A stretch of DNA of 64,000 bases, taken from Brenneria nigrifluens DSM 30175 = ATCC 13028 (lineage in GTDB: Bacteria > Pseudomonadota > Gammaproteobacteria > Enterobacterales > Enterobacteriaceae). Of this stretch, positions 8,854-16,405 are shown piece after piece. Numbering within the stretch: the stretch's first letter is position 1; each line of letters opens with the position of its first letter. Below the pieces are notes generated by a model. That model was not told the DNA's origin. It was given only the letters and a program-made list of their open reading frames with translations, and did no database searches. The DNA lies in assembly GCF_005484965.1 (NCBI RefSeq), contig NZ_CP034036.1, positions 2,666,001 through 2,730,000 of the forward strand, in the 5' to 3' direction. Position numbers and translations under genes: made by a program.

Positions 8854-8885
8854 ACAAACGCCCGTCTCCGGGCGTTTGTTATTTC
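8854..8885 (+). terminator. Rho-independent terminator of argS
   Basis: An 11-bp perfect stem (ACAAACGCCCG / CGGGCGTTTGT) with a TCTC loop, followed by TATTT on the plus strand. The minus-strand flank is not T-rich, so it mainly serves argS, although the hairpin touches the 3' end of murJ. Confidence 0.82.
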
Positions 8886-10419
8886 AGACGCCGCGCCGGG
8901 CGAAATCCCGCGGGCGGAACCCCAGCAGGGCCAGCGTGACGAAGTACGCCCCCGCGCCAACCATCACCAACGCCATCAGCCGCAGCAGCCTGAAAGCCAT
9001 ACTGCCGCTGTCCCAGGCGGGCATCCACCACAGCATGCCGATCAACGCCAGCGACATCACCACAACCGCCGCGACCAGCTTCAGCAGAAAACGGCGCCAG
9101 CCGGGTTGGGGATGGAAAATATCCTGCTTGCGCAGTTGCCAGAACAGTAGTCCGGCGTTCAGACAGGACGCCAGGCCGATGGAAAGCGCCAGCCCCGCGT
9201 GTTGCAGCGGACCGATAAAGATCAGGTTCATCACCTGCGTCAGCACCAGCGTTACCACGGCGATTTTAACCGGCGTCTTGATATCCTGCCGCGAATAAAA
9301 ACCGGGCACCAGCACTTTCACGACGATAAGCCCCATCAGCCCCACGGAATAGGCAATTAACGCACGCTGCGTCATGGCCGCATCAAAGGCGCTGAATTTC
9401 CCATATTGGAACAGCGACACCGTCAACGGCTGCGCCAGAATACCCAAGGCGACCGCGCTGGGGAGCGCCAGTAAAAAGCACAGACGCAATCCCCAGTCCA
9501 TCAGCCGCGAGTATTCATCATGGTTGCCGCTGGCAAAGCTTTTCGCCAGCGAAGGCAGAAGAATGGTGCCCAGCGCCACGCCCAGCACCCCCGACGGAAA
9601 CTCCATTAACCGATCGGCGTAGTACATCCACGACACCGCCCCCTCGCTGAGAAACGAGGCGAAAATGGTATTGATGATCAGCGATATCTGGCTGACGGAA
9701 ACCCCCAGAACCGCCGGGCCCATCAGTTTCATCACCCGCCAGACGCGGGGATCGCGCCATTTGAGACGCGGCAATACCAGCATGCCGATCTTCTTCAGAT
9801 GCGGCAGTTGGTAGCCGAGCTGAAGCATCCCCCCCACCAGCACCGCCCAGGCCAGCGCCATCACCGGCGGGTCAAAATAGGGCGTGGCAAACAGGGCGAA
9901 ACCGATCATGCTGACGTTTAACAGCGTCGGCGCAAACGCCGGAACCGAGAAGCGGTTCCAGGTATTCAACACCGACCCCACCATCGACGTCAGGGAGATC
10001 AGCAGGATGTAGGGGAAAGTCACCCGCAGCAGCGCCGATGTCAGTTCAAAACGCTCGGGCGTAGCCGCGAACCCCGGCGCGGTGACCATAATCACCCACG
10101 GCGCCGCCAGCATACCCGCAACGGTGACCAACGCCAGAATCAACGTCAGCATGCCGGAAACGTAAGCCAGAAAGGTGCGGGTCGCTTCGTCGCCCTGCTG
10201 GCTTTTGTATTCGGCCAGGATAGGAACAAAAGCCTGAGAGAACGCGCCCTCGGCAAAAATACGGCGCAGCAGGTTAGGCAGTTTAAAGGCGACGAAAAAG
10301 GCATCCGTCGCCATACCCGCGCCGAAAACCCGCGCCACTATCGCATCACGCGCGAAACCCAACAGGCGTGAAAGCATGGTCATTGAACTGACGGCCGCCA
10401 GTGATTTAAGTAAATTCAT
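8884..10419 (-). CDS. murJ: Lipid II flippase MurJ
   Basis: Inner-membrane MOP-superfamily transporter that flips lipid II to the periplasmic face for peptidoglycan synthesis. It has 511 residues, the same as E. coli MurJ (formerly MviN). About 14 hydrophobic segments are visible. Conserved blocks include ARVFGAGMATDAFFVAFKLPNLLRRIFAEGAFSQAFVPI, with the essential charged cavity residues, plus SWMYYADRLMEFP and the PGFYSRQDIKTPVKIA motif. The ATG at 10419 has a weak ribosome-binding site. In E. coli mviM precedes it; here yceH lies directly upstream across a 178-base gap. Confidence 0.98.
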   Translation of the reverse strand: MNLLKSLAAVSSMTMLSRLLGFARDAIVARVFGAGMATDAFFVAFKLPNLLRRIFAEGAFSQAFVPILAEYKSQQGDEATRTFLAYVSGMLTLILALVTVAGMLAAPWVIMVTAPGFAATPERFELTSALLRVTFPYILLISLTSMVGSVLNTWNRFSVPAFAPTLLNVSMIGFALFATPYFDPPVMALAWAVLVGGMLQLGYQLPHLKKIGMLVLPRLKWRDPRVWRVMKLMGPAVLGVSVSQISLIINTIFASFLSEGAVSWMYYADRLMEFPSGVLGVALGTILLPSLAKSFASGNHDEYSRLMDWGLRLCFLLALPSAVALGILAQPLTVSLFQYGKFSAFDAAMTQRALIAYSVGLMGLIVVKVLVPGFYSRQDIKTPVKIAVVTLVLTQVMNLIFIGPLQHAGLALSIGLASCLNAGLLFWQLRKQDIFHPQPGWRRFLLKLVAAVVVMSLALIGMLWWMPAWDSGSMAFRLLRLMALVMVGAGAYFVTLALLGFRPRDFARRGV

Positions 10420-10597
10420 CCGATTATATTCTGAAATGTCCGGGGACTATTATCGACCGTTCTGCGGTCATCCTGATTGCGCGGTGCGACTAGTCTACGC
10501 ATTGCGCGCTCAATAGCCACCAGCTATTGTGATTAGCGCCGAACTTTTCAGCGCTTTCCCGGCCATCCTTATAATGCCGCGCCGGGTCATCGGGCGT

Positions 10598-11236
10598 TCA
10601 CGCCAACAGCTCCGCCAGTTGGCGCTTAAGCTCGGCAACCTCTTTTTCCAATAGCGCGACCCTGGCGGCCAGCGGGCGTTCCTCAGCCGAGCGGTCATCC
10701 GGCGCCGGTACTGTCTCTTCAAGCGGTTCGTCGCTGAAAAGATGCATATAGCGGCTTTCCCGCTTACCGGGTTCACGCGCCAGCCGCACAACGAATGGGC
10801 CGTCTTCACGCCGCCGCATTTGCTCCAGCACGGTTTCCACTTCATTAACATCGGCAAAATCATGCAGGCGGCCGGCGCGCGTGCGCAACTCGCCGGAAGT
10901 CTGCGCGCCGCGCAGCAGCAATGTCGCCACCAGGGCCACCTCTGCCGGGGAAAACTTCAGATCGCCGAACTCAGAATTGCAAAAGCGATGCTCATATTTC
11001 ATTACCCGATTGCCAAAACCGCTGAGGGTGCGCAGGAAATGTTTTTTTACCAGCAAATCCAGCGTTTGCTGGACGTCGCTTTCGCTCAGATCCATCACCG
11101 GTTCGCGGTTGGTTTTTTGATTGCAGGCCGCCGTCACGCCATTTAACGACATCGGATACTGTTCCGGCGTGGTGATCTGTTTTTCCAACATGCAGCCAAT
11201 CACTCTGGCCTCGCGGGCCGTTAGCTGATATTTCAT
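10598..11236 (-). CDS. yceH: UPF0502 / DUF480 family protein YceH
   Basis: A 212-residue protein with two winged-helix-like DUF480 repeats (QLTAREARVIGCMLEKQITTPEQYPMSLN, then FSPAEVALVATLLLRGAQTSGELRTR) and a C-terminal coiled coil (EERPLAARVALLEKEVAELKRQLAELL). Function is unknown; the DNA-binding-like fold is family knowledge. AAGGA precedes the ATG at 11236; the GTG immediately upstream is less well placed. It begins nine bases after rimJ stops, so rimJ-yceH is an operon as in E. coli. Confidence 0.93.
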   Translation of the reverse strand: MKYQLTAREARVIGCMLEKQITTPEQYPMSLNGVTAACNQKTNREPVMDLSESDVQQTLDLLVKKHFLRTLSGFGNRVMKYEHRFCNSEFGDLKFSPAEVALVATLLLRGAQTSGELRTRAGRLHDFADVNEVETVLEQMRRREDGPFVVRLAREPGKRESRYMHLFSDEPLEETVPAPDDRSAEERPLAARVALLEKEVAELKRQLAELLA

Positions 11237-11245
11237 CACAATTCC

Positions 11246-11830
11246 TTAGCGCTGTGGCGTCCAGTCATTGTTAGTGAGAGCGGTCAGAACATGGTCCTGC
11301 CATTTGCCGTCAATAAGCAGATAATTTTTCGCATAGCCCTCGCGCACAAATCCCAGACGGGCCAGTAAATTTCCGCTGCGCTGATTATGCGGCATATAGT
11401 TAGCCATAATTCGGTGCATGCGCTGTTGACGCTGCATATAACGTAAGGCGGGCTGGAGCGCTTCGTACATCAACCCCTTCCCTTGCCATTTTTCGCCGAG
11501 AGAGTACCCCAGATAGCAGGCATGGAACGATCCCCGCAGCACATTACTGAAATTCGCCACCCCCCAGACCTCGTTTTCATCCGGATCGAGCAGCAGAAAA
11601 TAGTAGGCGCTGCCTTGCTTGTGCATATCATTAATCACGCTCAGGCGCGCCTGCCAGCCAGAAGGATAGCAATGACTGACGTCTCGAACCGGTTCCCAGG
11701 GCTTAAGAAAGTCACGATTCTCCGCATAATATTCAGCAAGACGCCAGGCATCTCGCTCATAAGCCAAACGCACCACCAGCCGATCGGTCGTTAAATGAAC
11801 TTTTGCTGGCGTAGAACGATAGCCAAACAT
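11246..11830 (-). CDS. rimJ: Ribosomal protein S5 N-alanine acetyltransferase RimJ
   Basis: GNAT-fold acetyltransferase that acetylates the N-terminal alanine of ribosomal protein S5. At 194 residues it is the same length as E. coli RimJ. Recognisable parts are the N-terminus MFGYRSTPAKVHLTTDRLVVRL, the acetyl-CoA-binding region GYSLGEKWQGKGLMYEAL, and MANYMPHNQRSGNLLARLGFVREGYAKNYLLIDG. A GGGAGGA motif sits directly before the ATG at 11830. First gene of a rimJ-yceH operon, divergent from mdtH. Confidence 0.97.
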   Translation of the reverse strand: MFGYRSTPAKVHLTTDRLVVRLAYERDAWRLAEYYAENRDFLKPWEPVRDVSHCYPSGWQARLSVINDMHKQGSAYYFLLLDPDENEVWGVANFSNVLRGSFHACYLGYSLGEKWQGKGLMYEALQPALRYMQRQQRMHRIMANYMPHNQRSGNLLARLGFVREGYAKNYLLIDGKWQDHVLTALTNNDWTPQR

Positions 11831-12144
11831 TCCTCCCCCCTGGGTTGCGGGTTGTTCGATAAGTAAAATTCATCGGATATAGACAGAGCAATACTTCCTG
11901 TAAGCATAAAATATCGTATACCGCCGGTAAGCTTACTATAACCGGATAAATTCTCTGTCGTAAAACCCCCGTCGCTGAGTTATTGTTCGATTGGTTCGAT
12001 AAAGCTGATTTTTTTACTCAATACCTACTCGGATAACGCTCAGACGATAAAAAAATATTATCCAGCAACAGACTATCCGAAACCGGAAATAGAGTACAAA
12101 ATAGTCACGTCCGTTATTTTCTCCCTTATTCCTCGTGGTGAAAC
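11831..12144. other. Divergent promoter region rimJ / mdtH
   Basis: A 314-base AT-rich gap that must carry both divergent promoters. It contains the palindrome TAAGCTTA near 11930 flanked by CCGGT / AACCGG elements, but I recognise no known operator and no coding frame. Confidence 0.4.
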
Positions 12145-13350
12145 ATGCCTCTGATGTCGCAAGCTCGGAGCTTGGGTAAATATTTTCTCTTACTCGATAA
12201 TATGCTGGTGGTGCTGGGGTTCTTTGTGGTATTCCCCCTTATTTCCATTCGCTTTGTCGATCAACTGGGGTGGGCCGCGTTATTAGTCGGTATCGCGCTG
12301 GGATTACGCCAGTTGATTCAACAAGGATTGGGAATTTTCGCCGGCGCCATCGCCGACCGGTTCGGTGCGAAACCGATGATCGTTACCGGCATGCTATTAC
12401 GCGCCGTGGGTTTCGTTTTTATGGCCATTGCCGACCAGCCGTGGCTTTTATGGTTGTCCTGCGCCCTTTCCGGGCTGGGCGGAACGCTATTCGATCCGCC
12501 TCGAACGGCGCTGGTGGTTAAGCTGGTCCGCCCCCAGGAGCGCGGCCGTTTCTATTCCCTGCTGATGATGCAGGACAGCGCCGGGGCGGTGATCGGCGCG
12601 CTGATCGGCAGTTGGCTGCTCAAGTACGACTTCGAGGTGGTTTGCTGGGTCGGCGCGGTTATTTTCGTGCTGGCGGCGGCGTTGAACGGATGGCTGTTGC
12701 CGGCTTATCGCACCTCTACGGTCAGAACGCCGATTCTGGCAGGTATGACGCGCGTTATCCGCGATCGTCGTTTCCTGACGTATGTGTTAACGCTGACCGG
12801 CTATTACATGCTCTCCGTACAGGTATTGCTGATGCTGCCGATCATGGTCAATGAAATCGCCGGTACGCCAACGGCGGTAAAATGGATGTACGCCATTGAG
12901 GCCGCCCTGTCGCTGACCCTGCTTTATCCGATTGCGCGCTGGAGCGAAAAACGCTACCGCCTGGAACAACGTCTGATGGCCGGGTTGCTGATTATGACCT
13001 TCAGCCTGTTTCCCATCGGTTTGACCAGCAGTCTGCAATCCCTGCTGATGCTAATCAGCCTGTTTTACCTGGGCGCGATTATCGCCGAACCCGCGCGTGA
13101 AACGCTGAGCGCCTCTCTGGCGGATGCCCGGGCAAGAGGCAGCTATATGGGGTTCAGCCGTCTGGGACTGGCGTTGGGGGGAGCCATCGGCTATAGCGGG
13201 GGCGGCTGGTTGTTCGACGCCGGACATGCCCTGGAGCAGCCGGAATTGCCCTGGTTCATTTTGGGCGTTATCGGCCTGCTGACGCTGGGCGCGCTCTACC
13301 GGCAGTTCAATCAGCGCCGCATTGAACCGGCCATGCTCGGCGGTCACTGA
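12145..13350 (+). CDS. mdtH: Multidrug efflux MFS transporter MdtH
   Basis: Drug:proton antiporter of the major facilitator superfamily, 401 residues (E. coli 402), with 12 hydrophobic segments. Conserved features are the N-terminus SQARSLGKYFLLLDNMLVVLGFFVVFPLISIRFVDQ, the MFS motif A-like loop GAIADRFGAKP near residue 75, FDPPRTALVVKL, and a C-terminal half with PARETLSASLADARARGSYMGFSRLGLALGGAIGY. E. coli MdtH confers modest quinolone resistance when overexpressed. It is divergent from rimJ, with its own promoter presumed in the 314-base gap. Confidence 0.95.
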   Translation: MPLMSQARSLGKYFLLLDNMLVVLGFFVVFPLISIRFVDQLGWAALLVGIALGLRQLIQQGLGIFAGAIADRFGAKPMIVTGMLLRAVGFVFMAIADQPWLLWLSCALSGLGGTLFDPPRTALVVKLVRPQERGRFYSLLMMQDSAGAVIGALIGSWLLKYDFEVVCWVGAVIFVLAAALNGWLLPAYRTSTVRTPILAGMTRVIRDRRFLTYVLTLTGYYMLSVQVLLMLPIMVNEIAGTPTAVKWMYAIEAALSLTLLYPIARWSEKRYRLEQRLMAGLLIMTFSLFPIGLTSSLQSLLMLISLFYLGAIIAEPARETLSASLADARARGSYMGFSRLGLALGGAIGYSGGGWLFDAGHALEQPELPWFILGVIGLLTLGALYRQFNQRRIEPAMLGGH

Positions 13351-13507
13351 TTTGCTTCTTTGTACCGCCGCATTTGATCTCGCGGGTATTGCACCCCATA
13401 CTTTCCCCATACATTCAAACGATTGTTATGCCGTCATGGGGCGGAAAACGCCGTTTGCGGCCGCCCTGGCGGCCATTGTCTTCTCAGTGGATTAGAGGAT
13501 AGCGAGT

Positions 13508-14155
13508 ATGAAATTATACATTTACGATCACTGCCCTTACTGCGTAAAAGCGCGCATGATTTTCGGCCTGAAGAATATCCCTGTCGAACTGCAAATTTTA
13601 GCCAATGACGATGAAGCGACGCCTAAAAGACTGATCGGCCAGAAAATGGTGCCGATACTGCAAAAAGACGATGGCAGCTATATGCCTGAAAGCATGGATA
13701 TCATTCATTACATTGATAACTACGACAAACAGCCGCTGTTGACCGGCCCGACGAATCCGGCGATCGACGCCTGGCTGCGTAAGGTATCCGACTATACCCC
13801 TCGCCTTATTATTCCGCGTTTTGCCCGCGCGGCGTTTGAAGAATTCGCCTCCGCGTCGGCCCGGCAGTACTTTATCAATAAGAAAGAGGCGCAGTTGGGC
13901 AGTTTTGAAGGTCATCTCAGCCACTCCGCGGGGCTGATTAAAAAGCTGAATAACGATCTGACGGATCTGGACCCGCTGATTGTCCAGCCTAATGCCTGTA
14001 ACGGAGAGTTATCCACCGACGATATTCATCTGTTCCCGCTATTGCGTTCCCTATCCCTTGTCGCCGGCGTCACCCCGCCGTCTCGCGTCGCCGCATACCG
14101 TGACAATATGGCCAAACAAACGCAGATCACCTTGCTAAGCAGCCTGGCGCAATAA
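13508..14155 (+). CDS. grxB: Glutaredoxin 2
   Basis: GST-like glutaredoxin that reduces protein and glutathione mixed disulfides. It has 215 residues, as in E. coli. The redox motif CPYC lies at residues 9-12 (MKLYIYDHCPYCVKARMIFG). The thioredoxin-fold domain (residues 1-75, with VPILQKDDGSYMPESMDI) is followed by an all-helical GST-C-like domain ending DNMAKQTQITLLSSLAQ. GAGGAT precedes the ATG. It is independent of mdtH, 157 bases away. Confidence 0.97.
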   Translation: MKLYIYDHCPYCVKARMIFGLKNIPVELQILANDDEATPKRLIGQKMVPILQKDDGSYMPESMDIIHYIDNYDKQPLLTGPTNPAIDAWLRKVSDYTPRLIIPRFARAAFEEFASASARQYFINKKEAQLGSFEGHLSHSAGLIKKLNNDLTDLDPLIVQPNACNGELSTDDIHLFPLLRSLSLVAGVTPPSRVAAYRDNMAKQTQITLLSSLAQ

Positions 14156-14173
14156 ATAAAACGACAGGCAGCC

Positions 14174-14206
14174 TGATGAGCCGTTTGGCGCCGAAGCGGC
14201 TCATCA
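14174..14206 (+). terminator. Hairpin downstream of grxB
   Basis: A 10-bp perfect inverted repeat (TGATGAGCCG / CGGCTCATCA) with a 13-base loop, 18 bases past the grxB stop. Only a loose TATTATT follows, so terminator function is likely but not certain. Confidence 0.5.
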
Positions 14207-14308
14207 CTATTATTCACTTTCAGGGCTATCCGATTGGTGAACCCATCCCTGCCGGTACACACTGCAGTGGCGAGATTTCACACCGAGAAATAAATTGAGG
14301 TTGGAAGA

Positions 14309-14872
14309 ATGAAGAAGTTGGGATTGGCGGCCGCGGCATTGCTGCTGGCATTTACCCTGGGCGGCTGCAACAAACTGACGCAGTACACGCTCAATGAGCA
14401 GGAAATCAACCAATATCTGCAAAAGCATAACGACTACCGGAAGCAGTTGGGCATGCCGGGCGTGGTGGACGCCAATATTGTGTTAACCGATCTGGCCAGC
14501 CAAATCGGCAGAGCCGAACCGGGAAAAATCACCCTCTCCGGCAATGCCAGGGTGGATATCGCCTCCCTGCTGGGCAACCAGACCGCCGACATGAAGCTGA
14601 CGCTGAAGGCGCAGCCGGTGTTTGATAAAGCCCAGGGGGCTATCTACCTCAAAGAGATGGAGCTGGTGGATTACAGCGTGCAGCCCGAAAAGATGCAGAC
14701 CATCATCAAGACCCTGAGTCCCTACCTGAACCAGTCGCTGAAAAGCTATTTCGAACAGAAACCGGCCTATGTTCTGAATGCGGATAACAGCACCACCGAG
14801 GCGTTGGCGAAGAAAATGGCCAAAGGCATCGAAATTAAACCGGGGCAAATCGTCATTCTGTTTACCGACTGA
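14309..14872 (+). CDS. yceB: DUF1439 lipoprotein YceB
   Basis: A 187-residue lipoprotein (E. coli 186). The signal peptide MKKLGLAAAALLLAFTLGGC ends with the lipobox LGGC, so the mature protein would start at Cys20. The DUF1439 domain includes QYTLNEQEINQYLQKH, VVDANIVLTDLASQIGR, PVFDKAQGAIYLKEMELVD and the C-terminal KGIEIKPGQIVILFTD. Structurally this family is a lipid-binding-like fold; its role is unknown. GGAAGA precedes the ATG. It is convergent with ycdY. Confidence 0.94.
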   Translation: MKKLGLAAAALLLAFTLGGCNKLTQYTLNEQEINQYLQKHNDYRKQLGMPGVVDANIVLTDLASQIGRAEPGKITLSGNARVDIASLLGNQTADMKLTLKAQPVFDKAQGAIYLKEMELVDYSVQPEKMQTIIKTLSPYLNQSLKSYFEQKPAYVLNADNSTTEALAKKMAKGIEIKPGQIVILFTD

Positions 14873-14881
14873 CGCGCGCTT

Positions 14882-14906
14882 CAGGTGACGGCAGCGCCGT
14901 TACCTG
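14882..14906. terminator. Hairpin between convergent yceB and ycdY
   Basis: An 11-bp stem with one G-T pair (CAGGTGACGGC / GCCGTTACCTG) and a three-base loop, midway between the two stop codons. T tracts are poor on both sides, so a bidirectional terminator is only suggested. Confidence 0.45.
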
Positions 14907-14925
14907 TTCCCTGCGCCGCAACTAT

Positions 14926-15495
14926 CTACCCGCCGTTATCCGACGCTTCGTCGGCTTCTGCCAGTTCATCACGCATGGCTTCAAGCGCTTCACGGCAAAT
15001 CACCGCCAGGGTGCGGTAAAACGCCGTGGCGGCATGGCTTTCCACTTTCCCTAAAAAGCGGCTGCTCCACGGCAGCAGATACTCGTCGAACAGGGCGATC
15101 TGGGCGGCGGTCTCATCCTCCTGCGCCTGATCTTCCAGCCATGACGCCGCCAGCAGCAGCCCGCCGAAGTGGTCGACGGCCCCGTCGTTCAGCGGCATAC
15201 CGCGCTGTTGCAAAAAGGTCCGCACCTGCGCCGCGTCTGACGCCGTTTCATACGCCGAACGCCAGGGGGATACCGCGCAATCCGCGCCGACAAACAGAGC
15301 CTGGTAATCCGCCGCCATGGCGGCAAGGTCATACCCTTTTTGCAAACGCGCCAGCAGCGCATCCTGCTCCAGCGGCCAATGCTGCTGGAGCTTGCCCTCT
15401 TTGATCAGCGTAAACAGCGGCGCCACCAGCGGATCCTCAGGCTGGCGATAAAACAAGGTGCCCAGAATGCGGCAGACAATCGAAAACTCATTCAT
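14926..15495 (-). CDS. ycdY: TorD/DmsD-family chaperone YcdY
   Basis: All-helical redox-enzyme-maturation-type chaperone, 189 residues. E. coli YcdY acts on the zinc-dependent YcdX rather than a molybdoenzyme. Conserved segments are MNEFSIVCRILGTLFYRQPEDPLVAPLFTLI, the central DHFGGLLLAASWLEDQ, and DEYLLPWSSRFLGKVE. I take the ATG at 15495, matching the E. coli start; the in-frame ATG five codons upstream adds unconserved residues. It is the second gene of ycdX-ycdY, 31 bases downstream of ycdX. The C-terminus is acidic. Confidence 0.93.
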   Translation of the reverse strand: MNEFSIVCRILGTLFYRQPEDPLVAPLFTLIKEGKLQQHWPLEQDALLARLQKGYDLAAMAADYQALFVGADCAVSPWRSAYETASDAAQVRTFLQQRGMPLNDGAVDHFGGLLLAASWLEDQAQEDETAAQIALFDEYLLPWSSRFLGKVESHAATAFYRTLAVICREALEAMRDELAEADEASDNGG

Positions 15496-15526
15496 GCAGA
15501 AACCCGTCAATTGTTACGTGACATTG

Positions 15527-16264
15527 TCACAAATCGGCAAACTCGGCGATGGCCGGACTTCCCCGCTGTTCAAGGAAGTCCAACACCCGCCGGGGACTAA
15601 CGTTTAACACCCGCTCCGGCGGGAAATCCACTTCCTGCAAAATACGCGCGCAGTGGGTGAAATCGCCCAGGGAGAATGCGATATGGGAGTCGGAACCTAA
15701 AGACAACCAGCCGCCGGCATCACGCACCGCGGCGGCAATGGCCCGGCAGTTGGGTTCGCTGCCTTTGCGCGAGTGCACAAATGAGGAGTTATTCAGCTCC
15801 AGAGCCACATTATATTTGGCGGCGGCTTCGGCGATGGCGCGAATATCGACGGGAAATTTAGGGTTGCCGGGATGGCTGATAATATGCGCATCGCCGTTGG
15901 CCATCGTGGCGATCATCGCGGCGGTATGAGTCTCTTTATCCTGAGGCGGGAATACCGGTTCATGAAAACCGGCGATGATTAAATCCACCTGCTCCAGCAT
16001 CGGTCCGGTGCAATCAATCTCCCCCGCCACGTTTTTGATATTGGCCTCGATTCCGCGCAAAATGCCCACGCCATCTACCAGCCGCGGCCAGACACGCATG
16101 TTCATAAAGTGCCAGTAGTGCGGCGCATCAGCCATATCGGGGCCGTGATCGGTAATGGCGAACAGACGGATCTGCTTTTGCTTCGCCTCGGCGATATAGT
16201 CATGCAATGTACTATAGGCGTGAGTGCTGGCAACGGTATGCATATGTAAATCGACGGGATACAT
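15527..16264 (-). CDS. ycdX: PHP-domain phosphatase YcdX
   Basis: Zinc-dependent phosphatase of the PHP (polymerase and histidinol phosphatase) family, 245 residues as in E. coli. Metal-ligand motifs are visible: DLHMHT (residues 5-10), ITDHG near residue 38, the Glu in RGIEANIKN, GFHEPVF, ISHPGNP, and the C-terminal SDSH. E. coli YcdX has a trinuclear zinc site and affects swarming. GAGGAG precedes the ATG at 16264. It leads the ycdX-ycdY operon; YcdY is its dedicated activator chaperone. Confidence 0.96.
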   Translation of the reverse strand: MYPVDLHMHTVASTHAYSTLHDYIAEAKQKQIRLFAITDHGPDMADAPHYWHFMNMRVWPRLVDGVGILRGIEANIKNVAGEIDCTGPMLEQVDLIIAGFHEPVFPPQDKETHTAAMIATMANGDAHIISHPGNPKFPVDIRAIAEAAAKYNVALELNNSSFVHSRKGSEPNCRAIAAAVRDAGGWLSLGSDSHIAFSLGDFTHCARILQEVDFPPERVLNVSPRRVLDFLEQRGSPAIAEFADL

Positions 16265-16405
16265 GATTTCTCCTCAGTCAGCGTTTAGCGCGCAGTATAA
16301 CATTTTTACGCTTTTCGAGCAGCCGCCCCACCATCAAGTAACTTTAATTTAACAAAAATCAAACCGAGCGCCATGAAGGGCGCGAGTCAATCCCTCCCTG
16401 CCACG

